Part shown: piece by piece, positions 15,671-23,491 of the stretch
How the letters are laid out: each line of letters opens with the position of its first letter
Position numbering within the stretch: the first letter of the stretch is position 1
Assembly (NCBI GenBank): GCA_035517615.1
Contig: DATIYM010000007.1
Span: 230,726-294,725 of the forward strand
Length of the DNA: 64,000 nucleotides
Origin: AG25 sp035517615
GTDB lineage: Bacteria > Gemmatimonadota > Gemmatimonadetes > Gemmatimonadales > GWC2-71-9
Direction of reading: 5' to 3'
Program-made: the position numbers and the translations under genes
Notes under the pieces: model-generated
What the model was told of the DNA's origin: nothing
Seen by the model: only the letters and a program-made list of their open reading frames with translations
Databases searched by the model: none

Positions 15671-16324
15671 ATGCATCGCGCCGCGTTCATTTTCGTCGTC
15701 ATCGCCCTCGTCGGAGGGGCGGCTCGCGCGCGCGCGCAGATTCCGGGGATGCCCGTCTGGAACAGCCCTCGGGGCGGCTCTCGTTTGTTCTTTGCTGCTG
15801 ACGCCGGCTACCCCGACTCGATCGGTGGCAAGGGAAGCGTTTACGCGGTGCGCGCTGCCGCGGGCTTCTCGGGATTAACCGTGAGCGCGACGGCCGGCTC
15901 CCGCAGTCCGAGCGCGGGTTCAAGTTTTGGCGAGTACGGCGGCACGGTGGCGTATCGCCTGGTGGGCGGTTCGCTCATTCCCGTCGCGGTGAATCTGCAA
16001 GGCGGCGCGGCCTTCTGGAGCGAATCGGGGAGGGCGGACAACCGCTACACCGGTGCCGTGGGAATTTCGGTCGACGTTCCCGTGCCCTACGTGACGTTGG
16101 AACCCTGGGTGGCCCCGGGAGTTCGCCTGAATCGAACGGGCGCGAGCGGTACGACCCCGGCGCACAGCGATACGGAGTTCGGCTGGGCCGCCGGAATCAC
16201 GTTCGGGTTCGGCGCCTTCGGGGTGCATACGGCCTACAATTACGAAAAGCTGCCTTCCGGCTACCACACCTCGACCCTGGGGATCGGGGTCCACGTCGAC
16301 ATCCGTCCTGCACTGGGACTGTGA
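15671..16324 (+). CDS. Secreted outer-membrane beta-barrel-like protein
   Basis: 217 residues. Signal peptide MHRAAFIFVVIALVGGAARA with a cleavage region ARAQIPG, then alternating glycine-rich amphipathic strands (VYAVRAAAGFSGLTVSATAG, FGEYGGTVAYRLVGGSLIPV, AWGAGITFGFGAFGVHTAYN-like) as in small outer-membrane barrels. ATG 15671 has GGAGGAGAG upstream. It lies directly after the broken paralogue. No enzymatic motif is visible; function unknown. Confidence 0.75.
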   Translation: MHRAAFIFVVIALVGGAARARAQIPGMPVWNSPRGGSRLFFAADAGYPDSIGGKGSVYAVRAAAGFSGLTVSATAGSRSPSAGSSFGEYGGTVAYRLVGGSLIPVAVNLQGGAAFWSESGRADNRYTGAVGISVDVPVPYVTLEPWVAPGVRLNRTGASGTTPAHSDTEFGWAAGITFGFGAFGVHTAYNYEKLPSGYHTSTLGIGVHVDIRPALGL

Positions 16325-16400
16325 TTCACAACTTCCCGGCGACCCTGTACCTTTGGTGCGCGCCACCTCCGCCTCTCACGTCCTTTTCTCGAGGAGCAGC

Positions 16401-16766
16401 GTGAATTCTCCCACGGCACGCGCGATCGCGTTGGCGCTCATGCTGGCAACGAGCGGCTGCGCGCTGACGTTCGACGCTCACAATCTCGGTGTCGCGGCCA
16501 CGATGGCGGAGCCTGCGCAGGCGCAGCCGGCCGGTGCGCAATTCCACATCACCAAGCATCCGGTCTACTTTCTCTGGGGCTTGATGGCGGTCTCGGAGCC
16601 GAATCTTGAGGACGTGCTCGAAGGACAGGTCGGCAACGGCAATTCCATCGCGAGCCTGCGCATTCATGTGCGCGCGCGGCTGAGCGACCTGGTGATTACG
16701 GGGTTGACGCTGGGGCTGATCTCGCCCCGGTCGGTGACTTACGAGGGGATCGTCGTCTCGCGATAA
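16401..16766 (+). CDS. Bor-like small lipoprotein
   Basis: 121 residues from GTG 16401, preceded by GAGGAG. The lipobox is LATSGC at about residues 12-17, so the protein is probably lipid-anchored. The mature part (HITKHPVYFLWGLMAVSEPN ... VITGLTLGLISPRSVTYEGI) follows the pattern of the Bor family (phage lambda Bor / serum-resistance lipoproteins): a WGL/GL motif, a short variable stretch, then T-x-G-x-x-x-P-x-x-V. The similarity is by eye only. Its 3' end overlaps the opposite-strand waaA gene by 28 bases. Confidence 0.7.
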   Translation: MNSPTARAIALALMLATSGCALTFDAHNLGVAATMAEPAQAQPAGAQFHITKHPVYFLWGLMAVSEPNLEDVLEGQVGNGNSIASLRIHVRARLSDLVITGLTLGLISPRSVTYEGIVVSR

Positions 16767-18070
16767 GCTTCCATCACCACGCGCTCCACCAGCGCGGTTG
16801 TCCGTTCGGCCGCGCCGCGTCCCTCCCGCACCATTCGCTTGCCAGCTGAGCCGGATTTCTTCCTGGCGTCGGCGTCATGGAACCAAACGAGCCATTGCGA
16901 GTGCAGCGGCTGGCGTCCGTCGAGGGGGAGTGCCACCGCGCCGCCCTTCTCCTGCAGGAGGTGCGCGTCGCGGCTCGATTCCCAGAATGGTCCGAACGAG
17001 ACCGGGACGCCGAACACCGCGGGCTCGAGAACGGAATGCAGCCCGGCGCGGTGAAACCCTCCGCCCACGAACGCCACGTCGCCGAGCGCGTACAGGTCTG
17101 CCAGCACGCCGACCCGGTCGACCACGATGAGTGGCGAGTCGCCCGCGTGCTCGAGCTGCGACAGGCGGACGGGCCGGGGCAGACCGAGCGCCTGGGCCCG
17201 CTGGGCGATTCCCGCGAGATGGTCCGGGTTCGGCTCGTGCGGCGCGAGGATCAGCCGCGCGGCCGGGGCCTGCACCAGCAGATCCGCGAATGCCCCGAGA
17301 ACGACGGCCTCATCGGCCGGCCAGGTGGACCCCGCGACGATCGTGAACCCTCCCGCAGCCGTGGTCCGTAAGCGCCCGAACGGCTCCCGGTTGGGGTCAA
17401 ACCGCTCGGCGCGCTCCGCCACGCTGTCGTACCGCGTGTCCCCGGTCACCTGAATGGCCTCTGGGCGCGCGCCCAAATGCTCGAGCCGCTGCGCGTCAGC
17501 TTCGCTGATTGCTCCGACCTTGTCGAGCGCAGTGTAGGCGCCGAAGGACCATTGCCGAGCGGGCCAGCGCAGCCGCGAGCTGTTGGGCGCGACCGTCGCC
17601 GAAATGAGCGCGAGACGCACGCCGCGCCGGGCGGCGTTCAGGGTCAGCTCCGGCCAGACATCGAGCTTGGAATAGATGAGCGCGGTGGGTTTCAGAGCGT
17701 CGAGCACCGCGCGCACGTCGCGCGGACGATCGAACGGCAGGTAGTCGGATACGTCCACCGGCAGGGTGCGGGCCAGGCGCTCCGCCGAAGGCGAAAAGAA
17801 AGTGAACACGAGCTGCCATGAGGGCTGGGTGGCTCTGAGGGTCTCGAGCACCGGCTTGGCCTGAAGGCCCTCGCCCACCGATGGCGCGTGCACCCAGACG
17901 AGCGGTCGCTTCGGGTCGCGGCTGGCCTCCACCCATCTCCGGAATCGTTCGGTGAGACCGCGCCGGGCTTCGAGGCTCTTGGCGAGCTTCTTATCGAACC
18001 GAGCGGCGAACGGCGCCGCGCGTCCCGCGACGCTCACACTGAGTCGATACAGGATCGAAGGGCGCGACAT
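16739..18070 (-). CDS. waaA: 3-deoxy-D-manno-octulosonic acid (KDO) transferase
   Basis: A 443-residue GT-B glycosyltransferase (GT30) that adds KDO to lipid A precursor at the inner membrane; it implies an LPS-type outer membrane. Hallmarks are WVHAPSVGEGLQAKPVLETL with the catalytic Glu in SVGE, SKLDVWPELTLNAARRGVRL, a substrate region QVTGDTRYDSVAERA and the C-terminal donor-binding region VGGGFHRAGLHSVLEPAVFG. The start is ATG 18070 (MSRPSILYRLSVSVAG), overlapping the DsbA-like stop as ATGA; the open frame upstream is read-through of that gene's other frame. Length is normal for the family. Confidence 0.95.
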   Translation of the reverse strand: MSRPSILYRLSVSVAGRAAPFAARFDKKLAKSLEARRGLTERFRRWVEASRDPKRPLVWVHAPSVGEGLQAKPVLETLRATQPSWQLVFTFFSPSAERLARTLPVDVSDYLPFDRPRDVRAVLDALKPTALIYSKLDVWPELTLNAARRGVRLALISATVAPNSSRLRWPARQWSFGAYTALDKVGAISEADAQRLEHLGARPEAIQVTGDTRYDSVAERAERFDPNREPFGRLRTTAAGGFTIVAGSTWPADEAVVLGAFADLLVQAPAARLILAPHEPNPDHLAGIAQRAQALGLPRPVRLSQLEHAGDSPLIVVDRVGVLADLYALGDVAFVGGGFHRAGLHSVLEPAVFGVPVSFGPFWESSRDAHLLQEKGGAVALPLDGRQPLHSQWLVWFHDADARKKSGSAGKRMVREGRGAAERTTALVERVVMEAYRETTIPS

Positions 18071-18711
18071 CAACGCGCTGACGGAGCCGGGCCGGCGGTT
18101 TTGCTCTGGTACACCGAGTCGAGCACCTGCCGGAATACGGCAGCCGGGGCATCGCCCTCGATCAAGCCACCTTCGATGTAGAACGTGGGCGTGCTGTGCG
18201 CGCCGGTCCGCTGCGCGGCCGCGATATCGACCTCGACCGCGTCGCGGCCGCTCCCGGAGTCCACGCATTGGCGCACTGCCTCGCTCACGCCGCCCGCGGA
18301 ATCGGCGAGCGCCAGGAGATAGGGCTTCGGGTCCTTGAGCGGCGCCCAATCGGGTTGCTTTGCGAACAGGGCATCGTGGACGGGCCAGAAGCGGTTCTCA
18401 TGCGCCGCGCACAGGGCCACTTCTGCGGCCGCGATGGCATTGGGATGGATGTTCTGCATGGGAAAGACGATAAAAACGAGCCGTACCTTCCCGGTCGCAA
18501 TGTATTCGCGCTCGAGCGCGGGAAGCGTGTTCAGCGCGAAGTCGCGGCAGTAGGGGCATTGGAAGTCCGACATTTCGTAGATCGTCACGGGGGCGGTGAG
18601 GCGGCCCTTGGAGCGGGTGGCTACGCCTTCACCCTGGGCGTGGAGCGCCGTTGCGAACACGCATACGAGTGCCACGCGCGCGGTTGCACGCAAGCTTGCC
18701 ACGACCAGCAC
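18070..18711 (-). CDS. Secreted DsbA-like thioredoxin-fold protein
   Basis: 213 residues. Signal peptide (VLVVASLRATARVALVCVFA then TALHAQ), a DsbA/thioredoxin-fold domain with active-site CPYC (SDFQCPYCRDF), and the cis-Pro loop THSTPTFYIEGG-like near the C-terminus. It belongs to the DSBA-like (thioredoxin_4) group that forms or isomerises disulfides in the periplasm. The start is GTG 18711, which has GGGGAG at good spacing; ATG 18747 in frame is an alternative. The stop overlaps the waaA start (ATGA), although the functions look unrelated. Confidence 0.87.
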   Translation of the reverse strand: MLVVASLRATARVALVCVFATALHAQGEGVATRSKGRLTAPVTIYEMSDFQCPYCRDFALNTLPALEREYIATGKVRLVFIVFPMQNIHPNAIAAAEVALCAAHENRFWPVHDALFAKQPDWAPLKDPKPYLLALADSAGGVSEAVRQCVDSGSGRDAVEVDIAAAQRTGAHSTPTFYIEGGLIEGDAPAAVFRQVLDSVYQSKTAGPAPSAR

Positions 18712-18751
18712 GTTAAACTCCCCGCCCGGGAAAGGTGGCAGTACCATAGCG

Positions 18752-18773
18752 AGTGGCGCTCGGAGGCGCCACT
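18752..18773. promoter_or_regulatory. Perfect inverted repeat between divergent genes
   Basis: AGTGGCGC (18752-18759) and GCGCCACT (18766-18773) with a 6-base spacer, in the gap between the divergent DsbA-like and TPM genes. There is no T tract, so it looks more like an operator or RNA stem than a terminator. Confidence 0.45.
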
Positions 18774-18801
18774 ACTCGCCTCACGACGTTAGCTTGTTGC
18801 C

Positions 18802-19563
18802 ATGCTGCCCGTCCTGGCCGGCGTGGTCATCCTGGCGCAACTCGCGGTCCCCGCGCCGGTTGGCTACGTCAATGACTTCGCGCACGTGGTCGATCCCGCC
18901 TCCGCCCAGCAACTGACGGACCTGATCAGCCAGGTTCGGGACGAGACCAAGGGAGAGATCGCCGTTGTCACGTTGTCCGACCTCGGCGGCCGCGAGGCGA
19001 GCGATGTGGCGGTGCAAATCGGGCGGCAATGGGGTGTCGGCGCCCAAGGGGCGGCCGGCGACCCGGCAAAGAATCTCGGGGTCGTGATCCTGCTCGTGCC
19101 GCGAAAGAATCATCAGCCGGGCACAGGACAGCTGTTTCTGGCGACGGGTCGGGGTGCGGAAGGATTCCTTCCCGATGCTCGCGTCGGCCGGATTCGCGAC
19201 GCCATGGGCGACGCGCTGTCTCGCGAGGACTACGGGCAGGCGCTGGTCGTCGGGGTGGACTCGATCGCGCAGGCATTCGCGGATCAGTTCGGCGTCGCGC
19301 TCAATGCGGCGCGGCCTCCGCCCGAGCAGCAGCCCACTCCAGCACGCCGCGGTGTGCCGTGGGGATTCCTGTTGTTCTTGCTCGTGATTCTTATTCTCAC
19401 TCGCGGCCGCATCCTGTGGCCGTTTCTGCTCGGCAACCTGTTGGGCGGGGGGCGGCGTGGCGGATGGGGCGGTGGGGGCGGCGGTGGGGGATTCAGTGGC
19501 GGGTTCGGAGGTTTTGGCGGTGGCGGTGGGTTTTCCGGCGGTGGAGCGGGAGGGAATTTCTGA
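18802..19563 (+). CDS. TPM-domain (YgcG-type) membrane protein
   Basis: 253 residues. A short N-terminal hydrophobic segment (LPVLAGVVILAQLAVPAPVG) is followed by a TPM domain (about 20-165; VNDFAHVVDPASAQQLTDLI, GEIAVVTLSDLGGREASDVA, KNLGVVILLVPRK, RGAEGFLPDARVGRI). A membrane helix follows (GFLLFLLVILILTRGRILWP, about 188-207), then an extreme Gly-rich tail. TPM proteins are periplasmic and often act with LemA proteins, one of which lies two genes downstream. ATG 18802 has no clear Shine-Dalgarno. The stop shares one base with the next start (TGATG). Confidence 0.9.
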   Translation: MLPVLAGVVILAQLAVPAPVGYVNDFAHVVDPASAQQLTDLISQVRDETKGEIAVVTLSDLGGREASDVAVQIGRQWGVGAQGAAGDPAKNLGVVILLVPRKNHQPGTGQLFLATGRGAEGFLPDARVGRIRDAMGDALSREDYGQALVVGVDSIAQAFADQFGVALNAARPPPEQQPTPARRGVPWGFLLFLLVILILTRGRILWPFLLGNLLGGGRRGGWGGGGGGGGFSGGFGGFGGGGGFSGGGAGGNF

Positions 19564-20267
19564 TGGCCGATTCGCTCGGAACGTTCGCGCAGGACCTCGA
19601 ACAGGCGCTTGGTGCGCGTCTCGTTTCGCTCCTGGTGTACGGATCGGCGGCGCGAGAAGGCGCGAAACCGGCAGGCGGCCTCAATACGCTGCTGATCTGT
19701 GATACGATCGATGACGCGCTGTACGCGTCGCTCGAGCCGCCGCTCGAGCGCTGGGTGCGGCAAGGCCACGAGCCGCCGCTCATTTTCTCCGAGCAGGAAT
19801 GGCGCGACTCGAGCGACGTGTTCGCGATCGAATACGACGACATGCGGGCTGCTCATCGGGTGATTGCCGGCCGCAGTCCCTGGGACGGCATCGTGATCCG
19901 CCGGGAGGATATTCGCCGGCAGCTCGAGGCCGAGCTACGCGGCAAGCTGCTGCGGCTGCGGCAATCCGCTGTGGCATTCCGCGGCGATGGCAAGCAGCTC
20001 ACGCAGCTCGTGGCCGGGACGAGCGCCGGGGTGTTCACGATGTTTCGGACGTTGTTGCGCCTGGTAGGGCGTCCCGCCCCGCATGGTCCCGAAGAGCTGG
20101 TGCGCGAGACCGCCGCGGTCGTGGGCTTCCCGAGCGGCGCGCTGGACGACGTCGCCGCCCATGCGTCGGGCGCAAGGCGCCTCGCGCTCTCGCCGCGGGA
20201 CTCACGCGCCGCGGCATACCTGGATGCGGTGGCACGGACCGCCGCTTATGTCGATCGTCTGACCTAA
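19563..20267 (+). CDS. Nucleotidyltransferase-fold protein, catalytic acids apparently lost
   Basis: 234 residues starting at ATG 19563 (TGATG overlap with the TPM gene). Residues about 16-45 show the GS motif of the Pol-beta-type nucleotidyltransferase fold (LVSLLVYGSAAREGAKPAGG). Where active enzymes have the Asp-x-Asp pair this protein has GLNTLLIC, with no acidic residues. A conserved-looking DVFAIEYDDMRAAHRVIAG follows, then a helical C-terminal half. It is probably a non-catalytic or scaffold member. Its place between TPM and LemA genes suggests a shared role at the membrane; the function itself is unknown. Confidence 0.72.
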   Translation: MADSLGTFAQDLEQALGARLVSLLVYGSAAREGAKPAGGLNTLLICDTIDDALYASLEPPLERWVRQGHEPPLIFSEQEWRDSSDVFAIEYDDMRAAHRVIAGRSPWDGIVIRREDIRRQLEAELRGKLLRLRQSAVAFRGDGKQLTQLVAGTSAGVFTMFRTLLRLVGRPAPHGPEELVRETAAVVGFPSGALDDVAAHASGARRLALSPRDSRAAAYLDAVARTAAYVDRLT

Positions 20268-20283
20268 CCGGATCGGAGTGACT

Positions 20284-20868
20284 GTGAACGCGACGCGACG
20301 TTTTCATCCCGGACTGCTGGCCCTGGCACTCGTGACCTCGGGCACCGGGTGGGGGTGCGGCTACAACACGATTCAAACGCTCGATGAACAGGTGAATGCC
20401 GCGGAAGCGCAGATTCGGGTGCAGCTCCAGCGGCGCGCCGATCTGATCCCGAACCTGGTCGAGACGGTCAAGGGATATGCCAAACAGGAGCAGACGATCT
20501 TCACGGAAGTCGCGGAGGCGCGCGCCAAGCTGTCCGGCGCCGTGCAGTCGGGCGATGTCCAGCAGATGTCACAGGCCAACGCGGCGCTGACCGCGCCGCT
20601 CGGCCGCTTGCTCGCGCTGGCCGAGAACTATCCGCAGCTCAAATCGAATGAGAACTTCCGCGCACTCCAGGATCAGCTCGAAGGGACGGAGAATCGGGTC
20701 GCGGTGGCGCGGCAGGATTACAACGACGCCGTGAATCGCTACAACGCGTACATCCGGCGCTTTCCACAGGTGCTGACGGCGAAGGTGATCGGCAAAGGGC
20801 CGCGGCAGTATTTCGAGCTGCAAACCCCGGGAGCGGCAGAGGCTCCCAAGGTGGATTTCTCGCGCTAA
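20284..20868 (+). CDS. lemA: LemA family membrane protein
   Basis: 194 residues. A hydrophobic N-terminal segment (HPGLLALALVTSGTGWGCGY) is followed by the LemA core of long helices (YNTIQTLDEQVNAAEAQIRV, QLQRRADLIPNLVETVKGYA with the family motif R-x-D-L-I-P-N-L-V, NAYIRRFPQ). LemA proteins are anchored to the inner membrane with a soluble helical bundle; their activity is undefined. GTG 20284 is preferred because GGAG lies 5 bases before it; GTG 20278 is also in frame. It converges on the M23 peptidase gene with a 4-base overlap. Confidence 0.9.
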   Translation: MNATRRFHPGLLALALVTSGTGWGCGYNTIQTLDEQVNAAEAQIRVQLQRRADLIPNLVETVKGYAKQEQTIFTEVAEARAKLSGAVQSGDVQQMSQANAALTAPLGRLLALAENYPQLKSNENFRALQDQLEGTENRVAVARQDYNDAVNRYNAYIRRFPQVLTAKVIGKGPRQYFELQTPGAAEAPKVDFSR

Positions 20869-21803
20869 TCGACCAGGGCGTCGGGCATTACAAATTTCTT
20901 CGGATCCACCGGGTGCCCGTTCACCCACACCTCGTAGTGCACATGCGGACCGGTGGCGAGGCCGGTCGAGCCCACGAGCGCGATTTTCTGGCCGCGCTTC
21001 ACGCGCTGGCCGCGCACGACGAGGATCTTCGAGCAGTGCGCGTAGCGGGTTACGAGTCCGTAGCCGTGATCGATCGTGAGAAAGTTTCCGTAGCCGTCCT
21101 CCCACTTCACGTCAGCCACGACGCCAGACGCAGGGGCGAGAATTTCGGCGCCCATCGGCGCGGCCACGTCGATGCCTTCGTGGGGGCGGGCAAGGTGCAG
21201 GATCGGGTGCTCACGCTCGGCTGCGAAGGCGCTCGAGAGCCAGCCCTTGGTCGGCATGATCGACGGCGTTGCCGCGAAGCGCTGCTGGTGGCTGTGGAGC
21301 GAATCGTAGTCCTCGGTTACCGAGCGGACGAGAATGTCGGCGCGCCGCAGCATCGCATCGACATCGACCCGCACTGCCAGCGCTTCTTCGCCGTTCGCGC
21401 CAACGGCGGCGAGACTGTCGCGCTCCGACCAGTGTCCTGACGGTCCGCCGATCCCCGCCTGCCGCACGGTGGAGTCGAGCGCCGGGAGACCGGCGAGGAG
21501 CCGCATGTCGGACTCCCGCTGGGCGATGAGCGACAGCGTGTCGTGCAGCGTGGCGAGCCGCTCGTGCATGCGCTGGATTTCGTCGGCGAGGACGCGGTTC
21601 TCCCGCTCGAGTCCGCGATTTCGGGTGATGCTCACGCCGCGCACCAGCGCCGCGATGCCGAGCACGATGATCAGCGAGACGAGCACGCCGCCGGTACCGA
21701 GCAGCATCTTCATGACGGTGTGCGACACCTCCACCGCGCGGGAAGACCCCGCGCCGTGAGGCACCAGCATGACCGTCCATCGCCGCTCCGCGCGCTTCCG
21801 CAT
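20865..21803 (-). CDS. M23 family metallopeptidase (LytM-type)
   Basis: 312 residues. A cytoplasmic basic N-terminus is followed by one membrane helix (about residues 30-50, LLGTGGVLVSLIIVLGIAAL), a coiled-coil periplasmic stalk (LERENRVLADEIQRMHERLA) and a C-terminal LytM/M23 domain with HxxxD (HEGIDVAAPMGAEI), RYAHCS and HVHYEVW zinc and catalytic residues all present. It is therefore likely an active peptidoglycan endopeptidase rather than an EnvC/NlpD-type activator. The start is ATG 21803 with GAGG upstream. The frame stays open upstream into the 5' leader, which contains the promoter at 21895-21923. Confidence 0.92.
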   Translation of the reverse strand: MRKRAERRWTVMLVPHGAGSSRAVEVSHTVMKMLLGTGGVLVSLIIVLGIAALVRGVSITRNRGLERENRVLADEIQRMHERLATLHDTLSLIAQRESDMRLLAGLPALDSTVRQAGIGGPSGHWSERDSLAAVGANGEEALAVRVDVDAMLRRADILVRSVTEDYDSLHSHQQRFAATPSIMPTKGWLSSAFAAEREHPILHLARPHEGIDVAAPMGAEILAPASGVVADVKWEDGYGNFLTIDHGYGLVTRYAHCSKILVVRGQRVKRGQKIALVGSTGLATGPHVHYEVWVNGHPVDPKKFVMPDALVD

Positions 21804-21894
21804 CGTGGAGACCTCACAAACACCGGTGTGTACTGCGGCTGCTGACCGACTCCCGGACTGGGGGCGCAACGTCCGGAACCCTCGAGGGAATGCC

Positions 21895-21923
21895 ATAATA
21901 CGCCCCGCAAAGAAGGGCGTCAA
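21895..21923 (-). promoter_or_regulatory. Sigma-70 promoter of the M23 peptidase gene
   Basis: Minus strand: -35 TTGACG (21918-21923, 5 of 6), a 17-base spacer, -10 TATTAT (21895-21900, 5 of 6). The start point would be about 21888, leaving an 85-base leader before ATG 21803. It lies in the 155-base gap downstream of metG; no terminator for metG is evident there. Confidence 0.8.
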
Positions 21924-21958
21924 TGCAACCAACAGTGAGCTAAGTCACGATTTTTGGG

Positions 21959-23491
21959 CTAAGCGGCATCCGTCGCGGGCTTCGGGAACAGAATGGGAGG
22001 ACGCGAGATAGCTCGCCCGCCCAAGTCCGGCGCCTCGAGTTTTTGCCATCCGGCGTGCGCGAGCGCATGTCCCGCCGGGGGAGCGAGCAGTGACCAGATC
22101 GCTTCGGCGATCTCCGGTGCAAACGGCTGCGCCATGAGCGCCAGCCGCGCGACCGTGCGCGCGAGATTTGCGAGCACAGAGTCGAGCGCGCCATCCTGCC
22201 TTTCCTTCGCCAGTTTCCAGGGTGTGGTTTCTTCGACGTAGCGGTTCGCCCGCGCCGCGAGGCCGATCAACTGGGCCGCGCCTTCCTGCAGATCGAACGC
22301 GTCCATCGCGCGCGTGTACGCCGCGAGCGCGGCGCGTGCGTCTGTCTCGATCGCCGTGTCGAAGCGCGCCGGATCGGCCGGCACGGTGCCGCCGCGATAC
22401 CGCTGGATCATGGAGAGCGAGCGTGACACGAAATTCCCGAACGTGTCGGCCAGATCCGCGATGTAGCGGGCATCGAAGCGGTCCCAGGTGAAGTCACCGT
22501 CGTTTTCGAACCCGACCTCGCGCAGCAGGAAATAGCGCAGGGCGTCGGGACCGTGCCGCTCGATCGCGTCGTTCAGGTTTACGGCGGTGCCGGCGGTCTT
22601 GCTCATTTTCGTGCCGCCCCACTGCACGTAGCCGTGCGCCCATACCTCGCGGGGGAGCGGGAGGTCCGCGGCGAGCAGCATCGCGGGCCAGATGACGCAA
22701 TGAAACCGCGTGATCCCCTTGCCGATCACGTGCAGGTCGGCGGGCCAGAGGCGCTCGTATCCCGGATCCGGAAAGCCCGTGGCCGACAGATAATTGATCA
22801 GCGCGTCGAACCAGACGTACACGGTCTGGTGTGGATCGCCGGGGAAGGGAATGCCCCACGACTGGCGCTGGCGCGAAATCGAAATGTCCTCGAGTCCTCG
22901 CTCGAGCAGGCGCAGCACCTCATTGCGGCGGATCTCGGGCTCGACGCGGAAGCTGCCGCTCGTGATCCGCTCGAGTACGTCATCGCGATAGGCGCTCAGG
23001 CGGAAAAACTGATTGCGCTCCTTGGTCGGAATGAGGTCGAGGGTTGGGTGCTCGATGCAATGCCCGTTGACGATCTGCGTGTCGGTCTTGAACTCCTCAC
23101 ATCCCGTACAGTAGAGTCCCTCGTACTCGGCCACGAAGAGATCGTTCGGCCGGTACGCCCGGATCCGCTCGAGCAGGCCCACGACCGCACGCGCGTGGCG
23201 TGACTCGGTGGTGCGAATCCAGTCGTCGTTCGAGCAGTGCAGGCGGTGCCAGTAGTCGGCGAACGTGCCGGCCATGCGATCGACCCAGGCCTGCGGTGTG
23301 ACCGACCCGCGCGCCGCGGCCTGAATGACGGACTGGCTGTGCTCGTCCATGCCCATCAGGAAGTGCACCGCGTCGCCGCGTAACCGCCGATACCTTGCGA
23401 TGCAGTCGGCCCCGATCTTCTCGAGGGCGTGCCCGAGGTGCGGCTCGCCATTCGAGTAGTCGATCGCCGTGGTGAGGTAGAATCTCGACAT
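21959..23491 (-). CDS. metG: Methionyl-tRNA synthetase
   Basis: A 510-residue class I synthetase that charges tRNA-Met. The HIGH signature reads HLGHALEKIGADCIARYRRL, the zinc-binding insert contains CTGCEEFKTD and CIEH, and the KMSKS loop reads KMSKTAGTAVNLND. The anticodon-binding helical domain is C-terminal (VEETTPWKLAKERQ). There is no C-terminal tRNA-binding (Trbp111-like) domain, so it is the short form. ATG 23491 overlaps the ricT stop by one base (TAATG). Last gene of the hisIE-dnaE-accA-ricT-metG operon. Confidence 0.97.
   Translation of the reverse strand: MSRFYLTTAIDYSNGEPHLGHALEKIGADCIARYRRLRGDAVHFLMGMDEHSQSVIQAAARGSVTPQAWVDRMAGTFADYWHRLHCSNDDWIRTTESRHARAVVGLLERIRAYRPNDLFVAEYEGLYCTGCEEFKTDTQIVNGHCIEHPTLDLIPTKERNQFFRLSAYRDDVLERITSGSFRVEPEIRRNEVLRLLERGLEDISISRQRQSWGIPFPGDPHQTVYVWFDALINYLSATGFPDPGYERLWPADLHVIGKGITRFHCVIWPAMLLAADLPLPREVWAHGYVQWGGTKMSKTAGTAVNLNDAIERHGPDALRYFLLREVGFENDGDFTWDRFDARYIADLADTFGNFVSRSLSMIQRYRGGTVPADPARFDTAIETDARAALAAYTRAMDAFDLQEGAAQLIGLAARANRYVEETTPWKLAKERQDGALDSVLANLARTVARLALMAQPFAPEIAEAIWSLLAPPAGHALAHAGWQKLEAPDLGGRAISRPPILFPKPATDAA

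Noticed and set aside
18071..18349. An N-terminal extension of waaA through the DsbA-like gene
   Set aside because: The extra ~93 residues are Arg-rich shadow sequence; the family N-terminus starts at ATG 18070 in an ATGA overlap.
21804..21958. A riboswitch or T-box in the leader of the M23 gene or end of metG
   Set aside because: Only promoter boxes are recognisable; no conserved aptamer or T-box sequence is present.
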